A DNA stretch of 64,000 nucleotides. It comes from Symbiodinium kawagutii (taxonomy: Eukaryota > Sar > Dinophyceae > Suessiales > Symbiodiniaceae). The DNA is taken from assembly GCA_009767595.1 (NCBI GenBank), contig VSDK01022078.1, positions 298,649 through 362,648 of the forward strand, in the 5' to 3' direction. Shown one piece after another: positions 12,893 to 24,738 of this stretch. A program made the translations under genes and the position numbers. Numbering within the stretch: position 1 is the stretch's first letter; every line of letters starts with the position of its first letter. A model generated the notes under the pieces. It saw only the letters and a list, made by a program, of their open reading frames with translations. It was not told the DNA's origin and did no database searches.

Positions 12893-12975
12893 CATCATCA
12901 TCCATCATCCATCATCCATCATCCATCATCCATCATCCATCATCCATCATAGATCATCATAGATCATCATAGATC
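12594..12975. repeat. ATC/CAT trinucleotide block
   Basis: Nearly 300 bp of ATC repeats with ACC and GAC variants are followed by CATCCAT units and then CATAGAT units. The + strand is strongly C-rich and G-poor. The block produces false poly-His, poly-Ile and antisense poly-Met frames. Confidence 0.95.
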
Positions 12976-15095
12976 ATTGACTACCATCATGCTCATGATA
13001 GTGTTCATACTGAGAATGCTTTGTGAGAGTTGGTATTGTCAAATATCATCACCAACCATGGTCAAGCATCAATCATGATCAGAGATTGGTAACTATCATC
13101 AGCTATCATCAGCTATCATCAGCTATCAGCAGCCATCATCAGCTATCATCAGCCATCATCAGCTATCATCAACCATCTATCCTTCACCGTTCGCCATCAA
13201 CCAAATCCGGCATGCCTGAGCTGACTTGTTGCCAACAAAGTCAGACCCAGGGAAGAGTGCGACTGAATGGCCGCTGTCGCCTAGTTGTTTTCGCCAGTGG
13301 TGATACCACTGAGCAATCAGAAAGCCATGATCAAACGGTAAATGATAGTTAAATGATGTTGATATCAGCTGAGTAGCATTGGTAAATGAAGCACTAGCCA
13401 TGATCAACCATGAAATGATGGTCGAACTGGCTGGTGGTTTCAAAGATTTCTCATTTTGGTTGGTTAGCTGATTGGTTGACAAGCATGTTTTTCATAGGGG
13501 CGGTTCAACCACCAACTAGTAAAAGTGGCGACGAATGGTCAGCTTGGGTCTTCTAAATTGCTGTTGTTTACTCCGTATTGGCTGATGAGTCCCATTCTTC
13601 ATAGATGTGCATCGATGTCCGTAGGATTGCTGCTGTATTGGCTGATTATTGATGATAGTCACGTGTCATTTTCGGCATTGCAAGCCCGTTGCTGAGATTT
13701 GTTGAACCGGCTGACCGATGTTTCTGCCAGTGACCAGGACACCACGGTCCGACCACGGTGAGCGTTGTTCCTTGGCTAAAATGGTGCGGAGAAGGGCGGG
13801 GCTTTTGGTTGATGTGTGCGGGGGCAAACCCAAGACAGCAAGTAATCCAGGTTTCGATGGTTTTATCACAATTTGGTTGCCCAAGATCTCGCGAAGCAAC
13901 TTCTCGAATCTGTTTGATCCAGCATGTTTGCTTCGGATTGTTCCCGTTTGTGACGTAACATGCCGGCAGTTTCTTCAGAGGGCTGTGCTGAACGTGAACA
14001 CGGCATAACACGGCTGATTTGGCCAAACTAAATCGCAAAAATAGCACCATGAGCAATCTTGTTGATATAAATTGATCATGTGCACAAATGGATGTGTGCC
14101 AAACTTATTAACCCGCAATATGGCTATTGATAGCGGAAATCTATTATTTGAACTAATGGTTTTTGGGGTACCACTATTTCGGCACATAGCCATATGTATA
14201 TGAATATATATCTATATATATGCATGAATTTGGCCATTTGAGGAATCACATGGTGACTGACACCAGAAGAATCATGTCAACCACAGTGACACCACTGGCA
14301 CGAGGGCCGCTCGTTGTGCGGGTCCAAGGCGTTACCGACTCGCGGGGTCAGTGTCCATGTCGGATCCTCAGACGGTGGACCCACTGCACCGCTGCAGTGG
14401 GAGGATCTGCTCAACAGGATCGGTTGCAGTGGAGCAGTGTGACGCGCTTCCAAGTTTCGAAAACCAGCCGGGGTAGATGCACAGATCATCACAGATCCAG
14501 AAATCACCCCCAGTTTACCCTAGCTGGTGATCTTAGCTGGTGATTTATACCCAATGTGATTAGTTGCTGATATGAAGCGGATCCAATATTAGAAGGGTTC
14601 GAACATTTTTTTGCACCAGAGAGGGCCACATCTAAAGGTATATGCACACCTTTCTGGTCTTGCTTTCTCGGCTCGGCCAAAAAACATCTGGAGATATGAG
14701 ATGTGCAAATGGCATTGTCTGATTTTGCTTTTCAGAGTTGCGAAGCTGAAGTAGGTCAGTCTTCTCCAACATCACTTCCTGCTGTGGTACTCTGTCGGCT
14801 CCACTCATGACGCCTCCAGGTCCCAGTGAGTCGAAGCACAACTCATCGTGCAGGCACTGGGGTCGATTCTCAATCATCACTGTCATTGGCTTTCAGGGAA
14901 TTAATGAAAAATGATCATGACGTGGCGGGCGAGCCAGGGGTATCCTTCTAGCCCTTGAAGGGGGGAGCCAAGGACCTACCAGGGATGCCCTCACCAAACG
15001 GTAGTGACCTTAAGTAGAGCTTTGCTGCTGGTCAGGATGTCATGGGTAGAATCATGGCAACGGGCATGACGAAACTGGGGAATACCAACGGCACA
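12976..15095. other. Spacer; one GC-rich patch of unknown coding status
   Basis: 13080-13180 repeats the motif AGCTATCATC. A GC-rich patch at 14280-14480 has open frames on both strands and may contain an exon, but I recognise no family and cannot choose a frame. Confidence 0.3.
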
Positions 15096-15950
15096 ATGCA
15101 ACAGCAAAAAGGGGGTTCCCGCGTAGTGTTTCAGGCATCCCATACATGGACAGCCCATGATGGGCCCATATTCAGAGTTGGATTAGGTGTGGATGGTGTG
15201 GGTGGGTGCAGTAATCCATATGTTGATTGATTAATTTCGTGTGATGCTGGTTGAATATATGATTCTTGGACCGTCAAATGATGATCCAACCACCCCTCCC
15301 TGACGAAGCTTTGAACAAGGCCTTCCAAAATTTTTGCAGTATCCTTCAAACAATGGAAGTCATAAGAAGTGGCTGATATGGTGCTTGCATCATCCCCCAA
15401 ATCCTCTGATGTTTTGGAGGCCGCGCTGGAAGATTTGACGTTTCGGGACTTTCAAAGTTTCAAACTGCTGCTGTTGTTCTCGCTATGATATTTTGGTTGC
15501 TGCTGTAGTTGTGGAACTTGGCTTATGGGTTGTTACATGAGGCAGTGTCAATCAGCTCGCATGAAGCTCAGCAGCATAGTGGTAAAAGGAGCCTGCGTTG
15601 GCAATCCCATGATTCCTATTAAACAATTTTAGTCTTAGGTTTCGAAGCAAGAGCCGGGGGGCCACTAGCTGCCAGGTCAAACTATGGCAGCTGTGTTTGA
15701 TGGTCATCGCAGGTTAGAGGGACGGTCAGGTATGATAACCATGGCAAACGAATAGATAAACTAGAATCACGGGCGCCAGGGACCCTGAAGGGGACGAGAA
15801 AAAAGTAGGATAGATTAACGTACAAGCGTATGCACTAAAATAAGACCACATAAAAGGACAAAACAAATACATACAAATACACTGATGGGCTTGGCAGGTT
15901 GTTATGGTGGCCGTGATCAACTGTGGGTTTCCGTGTCACTTTCTCAAAAA

Positions 15951-16247
15951 ATGCCATTGCACCTCAAGCTGCTGAGTAGTGCCGATCATGCCATCGACCG
16001 AGTCCGTATGGGTGGCCACTGCGCAGCCAGAAAAGTCCTGCTGGCAGTGGTGCTGACGTGGCTGTCGTCACCATGCCATGATTTGGCGCTTCCAAAAAAC
16101 CTGCCAGAGCACTACCAGAAGCCCTTGGATCTGATTTTTCGTGGCAGGATCCTAAGTTTGCAGATATCAGCATCTTGCTGTTGGCTTGGGGTTGAGATGG
16201 CGGCCTGTGCAGTGATAGGTGAAACGCGTGCCATCTATTGGCCATAG
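15951..16247 (+). CDS. 98-aa reading frame conserved in both duplicates, function unknown
   Basis: ATG at 15951 opens a 98-aa frame that is identical in copy B at 20404-20700. It has a hydrophobic stretch (ARKVLLAVVLTWLSS). It may be an upstream exon of the helicase-like gene or simply part of a recently converted segment. The opposite strand is also open over the same stretch, so coding status is uncertain. Confidence 0.3.
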   Translation: MPLHLKLLSSADHAIDRVRMGGHCAARKVLLAVVLTWLSSPCHDLALPKNLPEHYQKPLDLIFRGRILSLQISASCCWLGVEMAACAVIGETRAIYWP

Positions 16248-16589
16248 CCAATACGCTCCGGTGATCTAACATGGCTAGCATTAGCTATAGCGGATGCTAA
16301 CTATTAGCTGGAAAATCCCCATGTTTTACAGAGAAACCTTTGGAAACCAGAAGCAATTCGTGGATTTTTTCATTGCTATGTTAGACCACCAGAGGGTACT
16401 TATGATCTATAATTGACTTACCAAGGATTTGTGGTTTGAGCTTTGATGACGTATGAATGAAAGATGTCTGACGATGGTTGGGATACGTTGGGATTTCTTT
16501 TTTGAAGCTTCCGAAGTCGTAAGATGTTGGACCGGTGCATCTTAAGCCACCCGGACAGCCGGACAGGGCAAAAATCAGTGACCACCGAG

Positions 16590-17700
16590 GAACGTGGGGA
16601 ATGACCTCACTCGGATCCAATTCTTAGACCACAAGTACAACATCGAGTTTATTGCCATAGTTGCGGCCACATTTCTTCGTAAGAATCCGCAGGGAAGATG
16701 TGCAATCCTTGTTATCAACCAACGCGTGGCGCTGGCAACGGTCGAGAAACTGCAAGAATATGGCGTGAGTGCCCAGTATTGTTCCGCTAGGAATCCGGTA
16801 GACCCTTCACACAGTGTTGCAGTGTGCGGTGGTTGCCATGTGAGACGGGCGCTGCGTGGGCAATCTTTTGACATCAAGGTGGTGGGACATGACACACTAA
16901 CCTTGAAGGAAGTGAGGGCAAGGAGTGAAGTGCAGGTGGCTCCAAGGTTCAACTTCAAAGATGTGGAAGTGGACTATAGGTATTCTTGGGAGCAAGCGTA
17001 CATTGATGGAAGGGTGGCTGCTCTTGATGCTTTGGTGATGCCACTTGTTTGTTGGAAGAATTCGACTCTTCAGAGACAAGTGGATGCAGTCACTGACTTG
17101 CTCCTTCTGAGAATTGCCGACTGGGCACCTACTGCAGTCGTCTTCCATCAGAAAAAGACTGCAAAATGTTGCATTTCGAAGCTTCAAAGCTTGGGCATCT
17201 CAGCCGAGTTCTGGCCAAAGCAGCTTGAGCAAGAGGCAACGAACAAGAGCCGTCTCCGATTTCGTGATCTCCGAAGGAAGTTGAGCCGGAGCGAACTCCA
17301 GGTGATTGGTTGTACACGCGGCTCGGCCAGATATCTTCCTGAAGGTGTGCGTTCAATCATTGATGTGACCGGCAGTCGGCATGGCGCCCGCAGTATTCCC
17401 GGAGGAATTTTCGAAACGCTGCGAAAACTTGGAAGTTCTTCCAGGTGTGTTTACGTCGACGTTTGCTGTGCCTGGGGGTGTCGCCCCTACCAGGTCAGGC
17501 ATGCTGCTATGTCCTTACCATTCTGGCGGGAAGTTGTGAGTAAACAATTCACATTGGATGACATCTCGTCGATATTGGGAACACAATCTGGGGTCTCGCT
17601 GTCTTTGCTGAAGCCAAATGGAGACGTGGTAGAGGCGACTGAGGACAACCTTGCAGAAATCATTCTGGAGCAAAAGCAAAGAAAGGGCAACTCCCCCTAA
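16590..17700 (+). CDS. Helicase-C-like protein, copy A (large 3' exon)
   Basis: An open frame of about 370 codons follows an acceptor CCGAG|G and ends in TAA at 17698. There is no ATG near the start, so this is probably a terminal exon. Segments such as GRCAILVINQRVALATVEKL with EYGVSAQYCSARNP, and a second TAVVFHQKKTAKCCISKL with LGISAEFW, resemble the start of superfamily 2 helicase C domains (motif IV region). LQVIGCTRGSARYLPEGVRS resembles motif V. I see no Walker A or DEAD/DEAH box in this exon. They would have to lie in upstream exons that I cannot find, or be lost. A nucleic-acid unwinding or binding role is inference. Confidence 0.5.
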
Positions 17701-19699
17701 TGTCAAGGTAGGATTCATAACCCCCCCAGTTAATCAACCACCTCCTCATCCCCAGACCCTGGTCCTTACTAAAGTCGATTAGGCTCTGATTTCCCCCCCA
17801 AATAAGGAAAAAAAAAAGCTAGGTTCACCCAAAACCCCGTCCCCCAGTCAATCAACCAGCTGTGGATCCCTAATTGTTTTCAAATTATGTTTTTAATTAG
17901 TTTTGAATTAGTTTTAATTAGTCTATTTAGTTTCCTTGTTAGTTTTATCACTCGTGATAGCTAGTGGGCTCAGTAGTCTTAGAAACTGCTCAGGGCTCAG
18001 GGTTGGCCTTAGATTTCCCAAAAAAGTCTTTGTGTTTTTCTTTATCACCCGCCTTTTCAATATTTATTTCAAAAACAGCTTTTTAGGAGCTCACAAAGGG
18101 TCCCCCCACAAGCCTGGAACCCCCTAGTTAATCCACCCCTTTTGGATCCCAGGATTTTGTTTAGATTCATTTAGATTCAATTAGATTCATTTAATAAATA
18201 TTCATTTACATTCAATTAGATTCAATTATATTCATTTAGATTCAAATCATTTAGATTAATTAATTAATTTAGATTCAATTTGATTTATTTAGATTCAATT
18301 AGACATAAAACAATTGAAATCAATTGAAATCAATAATAAAACAATTGAAATCAATAATAAAACAATTGAAATCAATGATAAAACAGTTGAAATCAATGAT
18401 AAAACAGATGAAATCAATAATAAAACAATTGAAATCAATGATAAAACAATTGAAATCAATAATAAAACAATTGAAATCAATGATAAAACAATTTAAATCA
18501 ATGAGGGGACGTTTTTTTGGGGGTGGTCACTTTTGGACACCTAGGGTCAGACCTTGTCGACATTGTGGGGGAGGTTATTAATCCGGGTTGCCATTAATCT
18601 TAACATCTTTAAAAACAAAATATCTGAAGTGGGCTATGTTAGTTAGAATATCGGTGTGCGTTCGGAACAAGGGCTCTGTCGGGTCCTACGTTGATTAAAT
18701 TCAGGGGCAAACTGATCCAAACTCAACCCGACAATCCCCAGGGAAAGTATGGTGAAATATCTTTAACGTGGCGTTTTCCGATAAAAACACGCCTTTCCTG
18801 AGGATTCCCGGGGATGTAGCAAGACTGATAAAAAGAAACAAAAAAGGAACATATCCTTGGGGGACTTTTTGGGCTTTCTCCGGGCGGCTTCTAAAAAGCC
18901 AAAGCATTTCCAGGGACAGCAACTAAAATATAAAAGTAGCACCTGAACACCTCAAAAGCACAATCTCAGATTGAATCCATCAACTCAGTTTGAAACAAGA
19001 AACATCGATACAGCCAAGCCCATCGAAGAAGAAAAAAAGAAACATCGATCATAAGCAATCAAAGTGTAACGATATGTAAGTTACATTAACTTTTCGAACT
19101 TGATTGGCATACGGAAATTCAAATGACTGCGTAGCACGCAGAATCATTGCCTATGGGCAATGGGCAACAAACAACTGTTTCAAATGGTTCGAGGGAAATT
19201 CATTAAGTCAGGTTTCGAAGGGCCCAAAGTCGAGATTTAAAGTTGAACATGAACCTCTTCGATATTGCTGTTTAAAAAAAGAAAGCACGACTTGATGAAA
19301 CCACAGATTTTATGTGGCATATGCCGGACGTTTAAGCAACACACTTTCTGTGGGCGTTTCTCTGGAAACCCCTGGGTTCCAAGGCTCAAACCTCAGCATA
19401 TTTTAACATGACACCCGTTTCTCAACCAGTGGTTGGTGCAAGATGGCACCCTGGATGGCATTTCTCCCAGATTTCTTGGTCGACTGATGGTGGCATATGA
19501 TAATTAAAAAACATGGCGCACAAAATCATAGTTTTTGGGCAACAACCACTGTTTTAAATGGTTCCACGGAAAATCATTCATGAAGTAAGGTTGCGAAGGG
19601 CCCAAGTCTAAATTTCACCCAAACATGCAGTACCGACAGAGGGGGAAGTACCAAACGGAGAGAACAGAAGCAGTGGGACTTTGAACATGGAACATCGTG
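17701..19699. other. AT-rich spacer between the duplicated genes
   Basis: No gene is supported. It has runs of C near 17720, 17840 and 18103, ATTAGATTCA-type repeats at 18165-18300, and a 21-bp array at 18308-18497. Part of 17700-18600 carries the dispersed CCCCCC..TTAATC motif seen elsewhere in the window. Confidence 0.6.
18308..18497. repeat. 21-bp AT-rich minisatellite
   Basis: About eight copies of a unit close to AAAACAATTGAAATCAATAA plus one base. It gives open frames of Lys/Ile type on + and Ile/Leu type on -, which are repeat artefacts. Confidence 0.9.
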
Positions 19700-22150
19700 G
19701 AACCTAACCCCCAACGGGAACAGCAAAAAGGGACCTCACCATAGTGTTTCAGGCATCCAAGACATGGACAGCCCATGACGGGCCCATTCAGAGTGGGATT
19801 AGGTGTGGATGGCGTGGGAGAGTGAAATGATATGTTGATAGGTTGATTTCGTTTCATGCCGGTTGAGCGTATGATTCTTAGACCTTCAAATGATGACCTA
19901 GCCGCCCTCCCAGAGGAACCTTTTGAACAGAGCCTTCCAGAATCTTCGTCCTGCAAACAATGGAAGTGATTATAAGTTCCTGACTACAATGGAAGTGGTT
20001 CTGACATCATCCCGCAAATCCTTTGATGTCTTGGAGGCCGCTCTGGAAGGTTTGACATTGAATATTGGTTGTTCCATGCTGTTCCCCCATGCAGCGAAGC
20101 GGTGTCGACCAGTTCGTATGCAGGATAGTGGCAAAAAGGGCCTGCCTTGGCTATCCCATGACTCGCAAAAGCTTAGTCTTAGCAAATTGCCGGGGACCAC
20201 GTTAAACTATGGCAGCTGTGTTTGATGGTCGGCGCAGGTTAGAGGGACGATTAGGTACACCTATGGCAAATCGATAAATATTGAGGGCAACAGGGGAAAT
20301 ATGCACTACAATAGAGCGACGACAAACAAACACACTAATGGGCTGACAGGTTGTTATGGTGGCTGTGGTCAACTGTGGGGCTTCCGTGTCACTTTCTCAA
20401 ACAATGCCATTGCACCTCAAGCTGCTGAGTAGTGCCGATCATGCCATCGACCGAGTCCGTATGGGTGGCCACTGCGCAGCCAGAAAAGTCCTGCTGGCAG
20501 TGGTGCTGACGTGGCTGTCGTCACCATGCCATGATTTGGCGCTTCCAAAAAACCTGCCAGAGCACTACCAGAAGCCCTTGGATCTGATTTTTCGTGGCAG
20601 GATCCTAAGTTTGCAGATATCAGCATCTTGCTGTTGGCTTGGGGTTGAGATGGCGGCCTGTGCAGTGATAGGTGAAACGCGTGCCATCTATTGGCCATAG
20701 CCAATACGCTCCGGTGATCTAACATGGCTAGCATTAGCTATAGCGGATGGTAAATATTTGCCTGGAAAACCCCATGTTTTACAGAGAAACCTTTGGAAAC
20801 CAGAAGCAATTCGTGGATTTTTTCATTGCTATGTTAGACCACCAGAGGGTACTTATGATCTATAATTGACTTACCAAGGATTTGTGGTTTGAGCTTTGAT
20901 GACGTATGAATGAAAGATGTCTGACGATGGTTGCGACATGTTGGGATTTCTTTATTGAAACTTCCGAAGTCGTAAGATGTTGGACCGGTGCATCTTAAGC
21001 CACCCGGACAGCCGGACAGGGCAAAATCAGTGACCACCGAGGAATGTGGGGGACCTCACTCGGATCCAGCTCTTAGACCACAAGTACAACATCGAGTTTA
21101 TTGCCATAGTTGCGGCCACATTTCTTCGGAAGAATCCGCAGGGAAGATGTGCAATCCTTGTTATAAACCAACGCGTGGCGCTGGCAACGGTCGAGAAACT
21201 GCAAGAATATGGCGTGAGTGCCCAGTATTGTTCCGCAAGGAATCCGGTAGACCCTTCACACAGCGTTGCAGTTTGTGGTGGTATCCATGTGAGACGGGCG
21301 CTGCGTGGGCAATCTTTTGACATCAAGGTGGTGGGACATGACATACTAACCTTGAAAGAAGTGAGGGCAAGGAGTGAAGTGCAGGTGGCTCCAAGTTTCA
21401 ACTTGATAGATGTGGAAGTGGACTATAGGTATTCTTGGGAGCAAGCGTACATTGATGGAAGGGTGGCTGCTCTTGATGCTTTGGTGATGCCACTTGTTTG
21501 TTGGAAGAATTCGACGCTTCAGAGACAAGTGGATGCAGTCACTGACTTGCTCCTTCTGAGAATTGCCGACTGGGCACCCACTGCAGTCGTCTTCCATCAG
21601 AAAAATACTGCAAAATGTTGCATTTCGAAGCTTCAAAGCTTGGGCATCTCAGCCCAGTTCTGGCCAAAGCAGCTTCCTGAGAACCACAAAACAAAAGAAA
21701 GTCGTCTCCGATTGCATGATCTCCGAAGAAAGGTAAGCCAGAGCGAACTACAAGTGATTGGTTGTACACGGGGTGCGGCCAGATATCTTCCTGATGGCGT
21801 GCGATCAATCATTGATGTGACCAGCAGTCCGCACAGCGCCCGCGGTATTGCGGGAGGAATTTTCGAAACCCTGCGAAAACTTGGAAATTCTTCCAGGTGT
21901 GTTTACGTCGACGTTTGCTGTTACTGGCAGTCTCTCCGCTACCAGGTCAGGCATGCTGCTATGTCCTTACCATTCTGGCAGGAAGTTGTGAGTGACCAAT
22001 TCACATTGGATGAAATCTCGTCGATGTTGGGAACACAATCTGGGGTGTCGCTTTCTTTGTTGAAACCAAATGGAGAAATTGTAGAGGCGACTGAGGACAA
22101 CCTTGAAGAAATCATTCTGAAGCAAAGGCAAAACCAAAAGAGGTGCCAAA
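19700..22150 (+). repeat. Segmental duplication, copy B
   Basis: Counterpart of 15096-17700 in direct orientation. The 3' end diverges from copy A after about 22120, giving the gene a different C-terminus. Confidence 0.9.
20404..20700 (+). CDS. 98-aa reading frame, copy B
   Basis: Same protein as the frame at 15951-16247 with no residue differences that I can see. Coding status is uncertain for the reasons given there. Confidence 0.3.
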   Translation: MPLHLKLLSSADHAIDRVRMGGHCAARKVLLAVVLTWLSSPCHDLALPKNLPEHYQKPLDLIFRGRILSLQISASCCWLGVEMAACAVIGETRAIYWP

Positions 22151-22167
22151 TAACTGAGATTACATGA
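21042..22167 (+). CDS. Helicase-C-like protein, copy B (large 3' exon)
   Basis: Paralog of the 16590-17700 frame, again preceded by CCGAG|G and with no ATG. It ends in TGA at 22165 with a different tail (LKQRQNQKRCQITEIT). Most differences from copy A are single substitutions (CGGC to CGGI, RFNFKD to SFNLID). A small insertion lies around LPENHKTKESRL versus LEQEATNKSRL. Frame preservation through the duplication suggests both copies were under coding constraint, or that the duplication is very young. Confidence 0.5.
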
Positions 22168-23648
22168 GCTGCTACATGATCCTCTGTCTGCCAAAAATGA
22201 GCAGCTCTTGTTGAGGCTTCATGCGGGGCAAAGTTTTCCACCGCGTGACGCCGATCGAGCTGCCGGCGCATCGTTTTGTCAATGATCAAACGTTGTGGGG
22301 GAAAAAGCAAGCTGCCAGAGCCTGACCCTGCCACTCTTGCGGCTTGGTTTCTGCTTTCACAGGTTCTTTTTTCATCGCCTTCCTCGGTTAGAATCGAACT
22401 CTAGGATCTACATCACAGCAGCCTATGCTGGAAGGATCTATGAAGTTGTTTGGCTTTGGGTGATGGGAAAGATATTGTATTTTTCGGAGTTGTTTAATGC
22501 AAAAAACATGTCAAAACAACAGCTGGAATGTCTTGGAAGGTCTTGGTATGGCAGGTTGTTGACTTGGTGCTTCTTGTTGCCTGAGATTTCTCGCAGGTGC
22601 AAAGCCGCACTACAGCTCTTTGGCACGTATTCATGTGGAGCTTGTGACGGGAAGTTTCTTCTATGCCATTTCGTATCCACTTTGCTTGGCGGTCCACATT
22701 GACAAACCACCAGTGACCAACTGGTGTGATGTTCTGGTTGGGCATCGGACGGTACTCCTTCAACAGTAAGAGGGACCTCCCATAGATTGAAGAAAGGCGC
22801 CAAAGTGAGGTTTATTTGTTCAGTTTTAGTTAGCTTCACTCACAGCTTCAGTTAGCTTCGTTGAGTTTTTTCTAGCTTCACTGAGGTCACCCATATCTGT
22901 TGCAATGACCCTCATGTCGCAGCGGCAGGGTTGACGATACCACCTGCTAGGCCAAACTAATAGCTGTGAGATCTTTTGGGCTCGCTGCAGAAGCTGCCAT
23001 GGATGCTGCTTTTTGTGCATCCTGAGGGTAGCCGTTAACAACCATGATGCACAAGTCTTACCACAATTGACCATGACCAATCATCGTAAACAGCTCTCAA
23101 GACGTCGATGGAGAGAGAGAGAGAGAGAGAGAAATAGCTATTGTGAAACTAGGATTTTTTTAAAGGGTGAAATGGTGAACTCCCAAGTATTGCCACTCTG
23201 CGAGAAACACTTCTTGATCCACTCGGGTGAGTTCATGGTTGACATGACCCATGCCTGAATGACCCATGCCTAAATGATCAGCTTCCCCATGGGTCCGTCC
23301 ACCCTTTGGGAATGAGAACCTGGGTCGACATCAGGGTCTCGCATGATGAGCTTCCATTAGTTGAGTCCGATTTTTTTTGCGAGTCATGGGCGAGGAAAAG
23401 ATCAATATGTCAAAGCACTGGCGCAGCTTCCTGGATAGGCCCTTCCACATGAGCCATGAAGATCGTGAATGTTCGTGAATCATATGTGTGAAGATTGTTC
23501 ATCACCAGTGTTAACCATCAAGACGAAACCATTAACCAATTTACCATCGTTTCAAGAGGAAGGAAAGTCCGGTGCAACCATTCAAACCCCAGCCATCGCT
23601 AGCCGTTTTCAGATCACTGCCGATTCGCGCCGCGTTCGAAACCGCACC
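22168..23648. other. Spacer without a supported gene
   Basis: Short frames only. A (GA)n microsatellite lies at 23110-23132. Nothing else recognised. Confidence 0.4.
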
Positions 23649-23720
23649 ATGGAGAGCCAAAGCAGTTCCACTGCTGGAAGCAGTCCCACTAGCAGCTCGG
23701 CCACCACCCTGGGCACTGAA
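23649..23720 (+). CDS. Possible first exon, Ser/Thr-rich
   Basis: ATG at 23649 opens MESQSSSTAGSSPTSSSATT in a GC-richer island. It could be the start of the CCCH gene downstream. No splice link has been established. Confidence 0.25.
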
Positions 23721-23879
23721 CACTGGTTGCTACCCTCCTGGCAATGGAAAATTCACCATAGAAATTGGTGGTTTCCAGGAATTCACTACGAAATATGGTG
23801 AAAATCTATTGCCACGTCAGTTTACCGGAGAGTAAATACCAACAACCAGCGAAATCATTTGACATATCCAACTAGGGCA

Positions 23880-24510
23880 CCTGTTTGTTGTGTGTGTGTG
23901 TGGCTGTTGTGACGCTGATTTGTTTGTAGATGTTGCTGATGGATTGTTGCGGTGGTTGACTTTCTGATGTTTGTGTCACAATGATCTTGATGTTCCAAGC
24001 GCTGTTGGCATTGTTCTTGATGGTTTGGATCTTGATGCTGTTGTGCAACAATGTTTCTGATGCGTGCACTATTTTTCCGGTTGTTGCTGTTTCTGGCATC
24101 AATGGCGTTGCTGATGCTTTTGAGGTTGTTGCTGCTTTTGATGTCCACCGTATTCCATCGTAAGATATCGTAATTAACGTTGCTTTCGATTTTCATGCTG
24201 GTGCTGACGTTCTGATTGTTCTTCTTGCTGTTGTTGTGCCTTCTTATGGTCGCTGTTTGTCCATGTTTGTCCTCTTGTTGTCTTTGTTGGTGGTGGTGAC
24301 GTTCATGCTGTTGGCCTTGGTGGAGGTGTGTGGTTGCTGTTGTTGATGTTGTTGGGTACTTCTGTGATGCTGTTGGTGTTGTCGATGATGTTTTTCTCGT
24401 GTTCTCGGAATTCGGATTGTTCGTAAAGGAGTTGATGTTGAAGTTGCGTTGTTGATGACAATGTTGATGTTGTTGACTACGGCAATGTTCGCATCCATTC
24501 TGTTTATATT
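23880..24510. repeat. GTT/TGT-rich strand-skewed block
   Basis: Over 600 bp of imperfect TGTTGATGTTGTTG-like sequence, with almost all A/C on the other strand. Long minus-strand frames rich in Asn, Gln, His and Thr are a result of the composition. Confidence 0.7.
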
Positions 24511-24738
24511 TTTTTTTCAGGAGGGATCAGGTGCCAATCTTGTGATCAGCAAAGTAGCTGCTTTGTCGAGGCCACATATATCTGAGGTTCTGCTAGACAT
24601 AAAGCCGCATAAACATACATGAGCCATCAGGGTGATATCCAGCCATCATAAGTCATTGCAGCACCCTGGGCAGTTTCTGGGCACTGGCAGCTGAGTTGAT
24701 ACGCAAAATGGTGTGTGGCATGCTTGTTGCTCGAGATT

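Larger units (their letters stand above)
15096..17700 (+). repeat. Segmental duplication, copy A
   Basis: This block is repeated downstream at about 19700-22150. Matching points give offsets of 4618 near 15126, 4453 at 15951 and 4449 at 16622. The 5' third is only moderately similar between copies, 15951-16290 looks identical, and the coding part is highly similar with a divergent patch near 17225-17270. Confidence 0.9.

Noticed and set aside
12570..12972. Poly-His, poly-Ile and antisense poly-Met frames
   Set aside because: Produced by the ATC trinucleotide tract, without flanking coding sequence.
15964..16281. 105-codon minus-strand frame, repeated at 20417-20734
   Set aside because: Lies opposite the 98-aa + frame inside an identical duplicated block; conservation there cannot tell coding from non-coding.
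18295..18581. Lys/Ile-rich + frames and Ile/Leu/Ser-rich minus frame
   Set aside because: Artefacts of the 21-bp AT-rich repeat.
23855..24498. Asn/Gln/His/Thr-rich minus-strand frames
   Set aside because: Composition effect of the GTT-rich block; no domain or splice borders.
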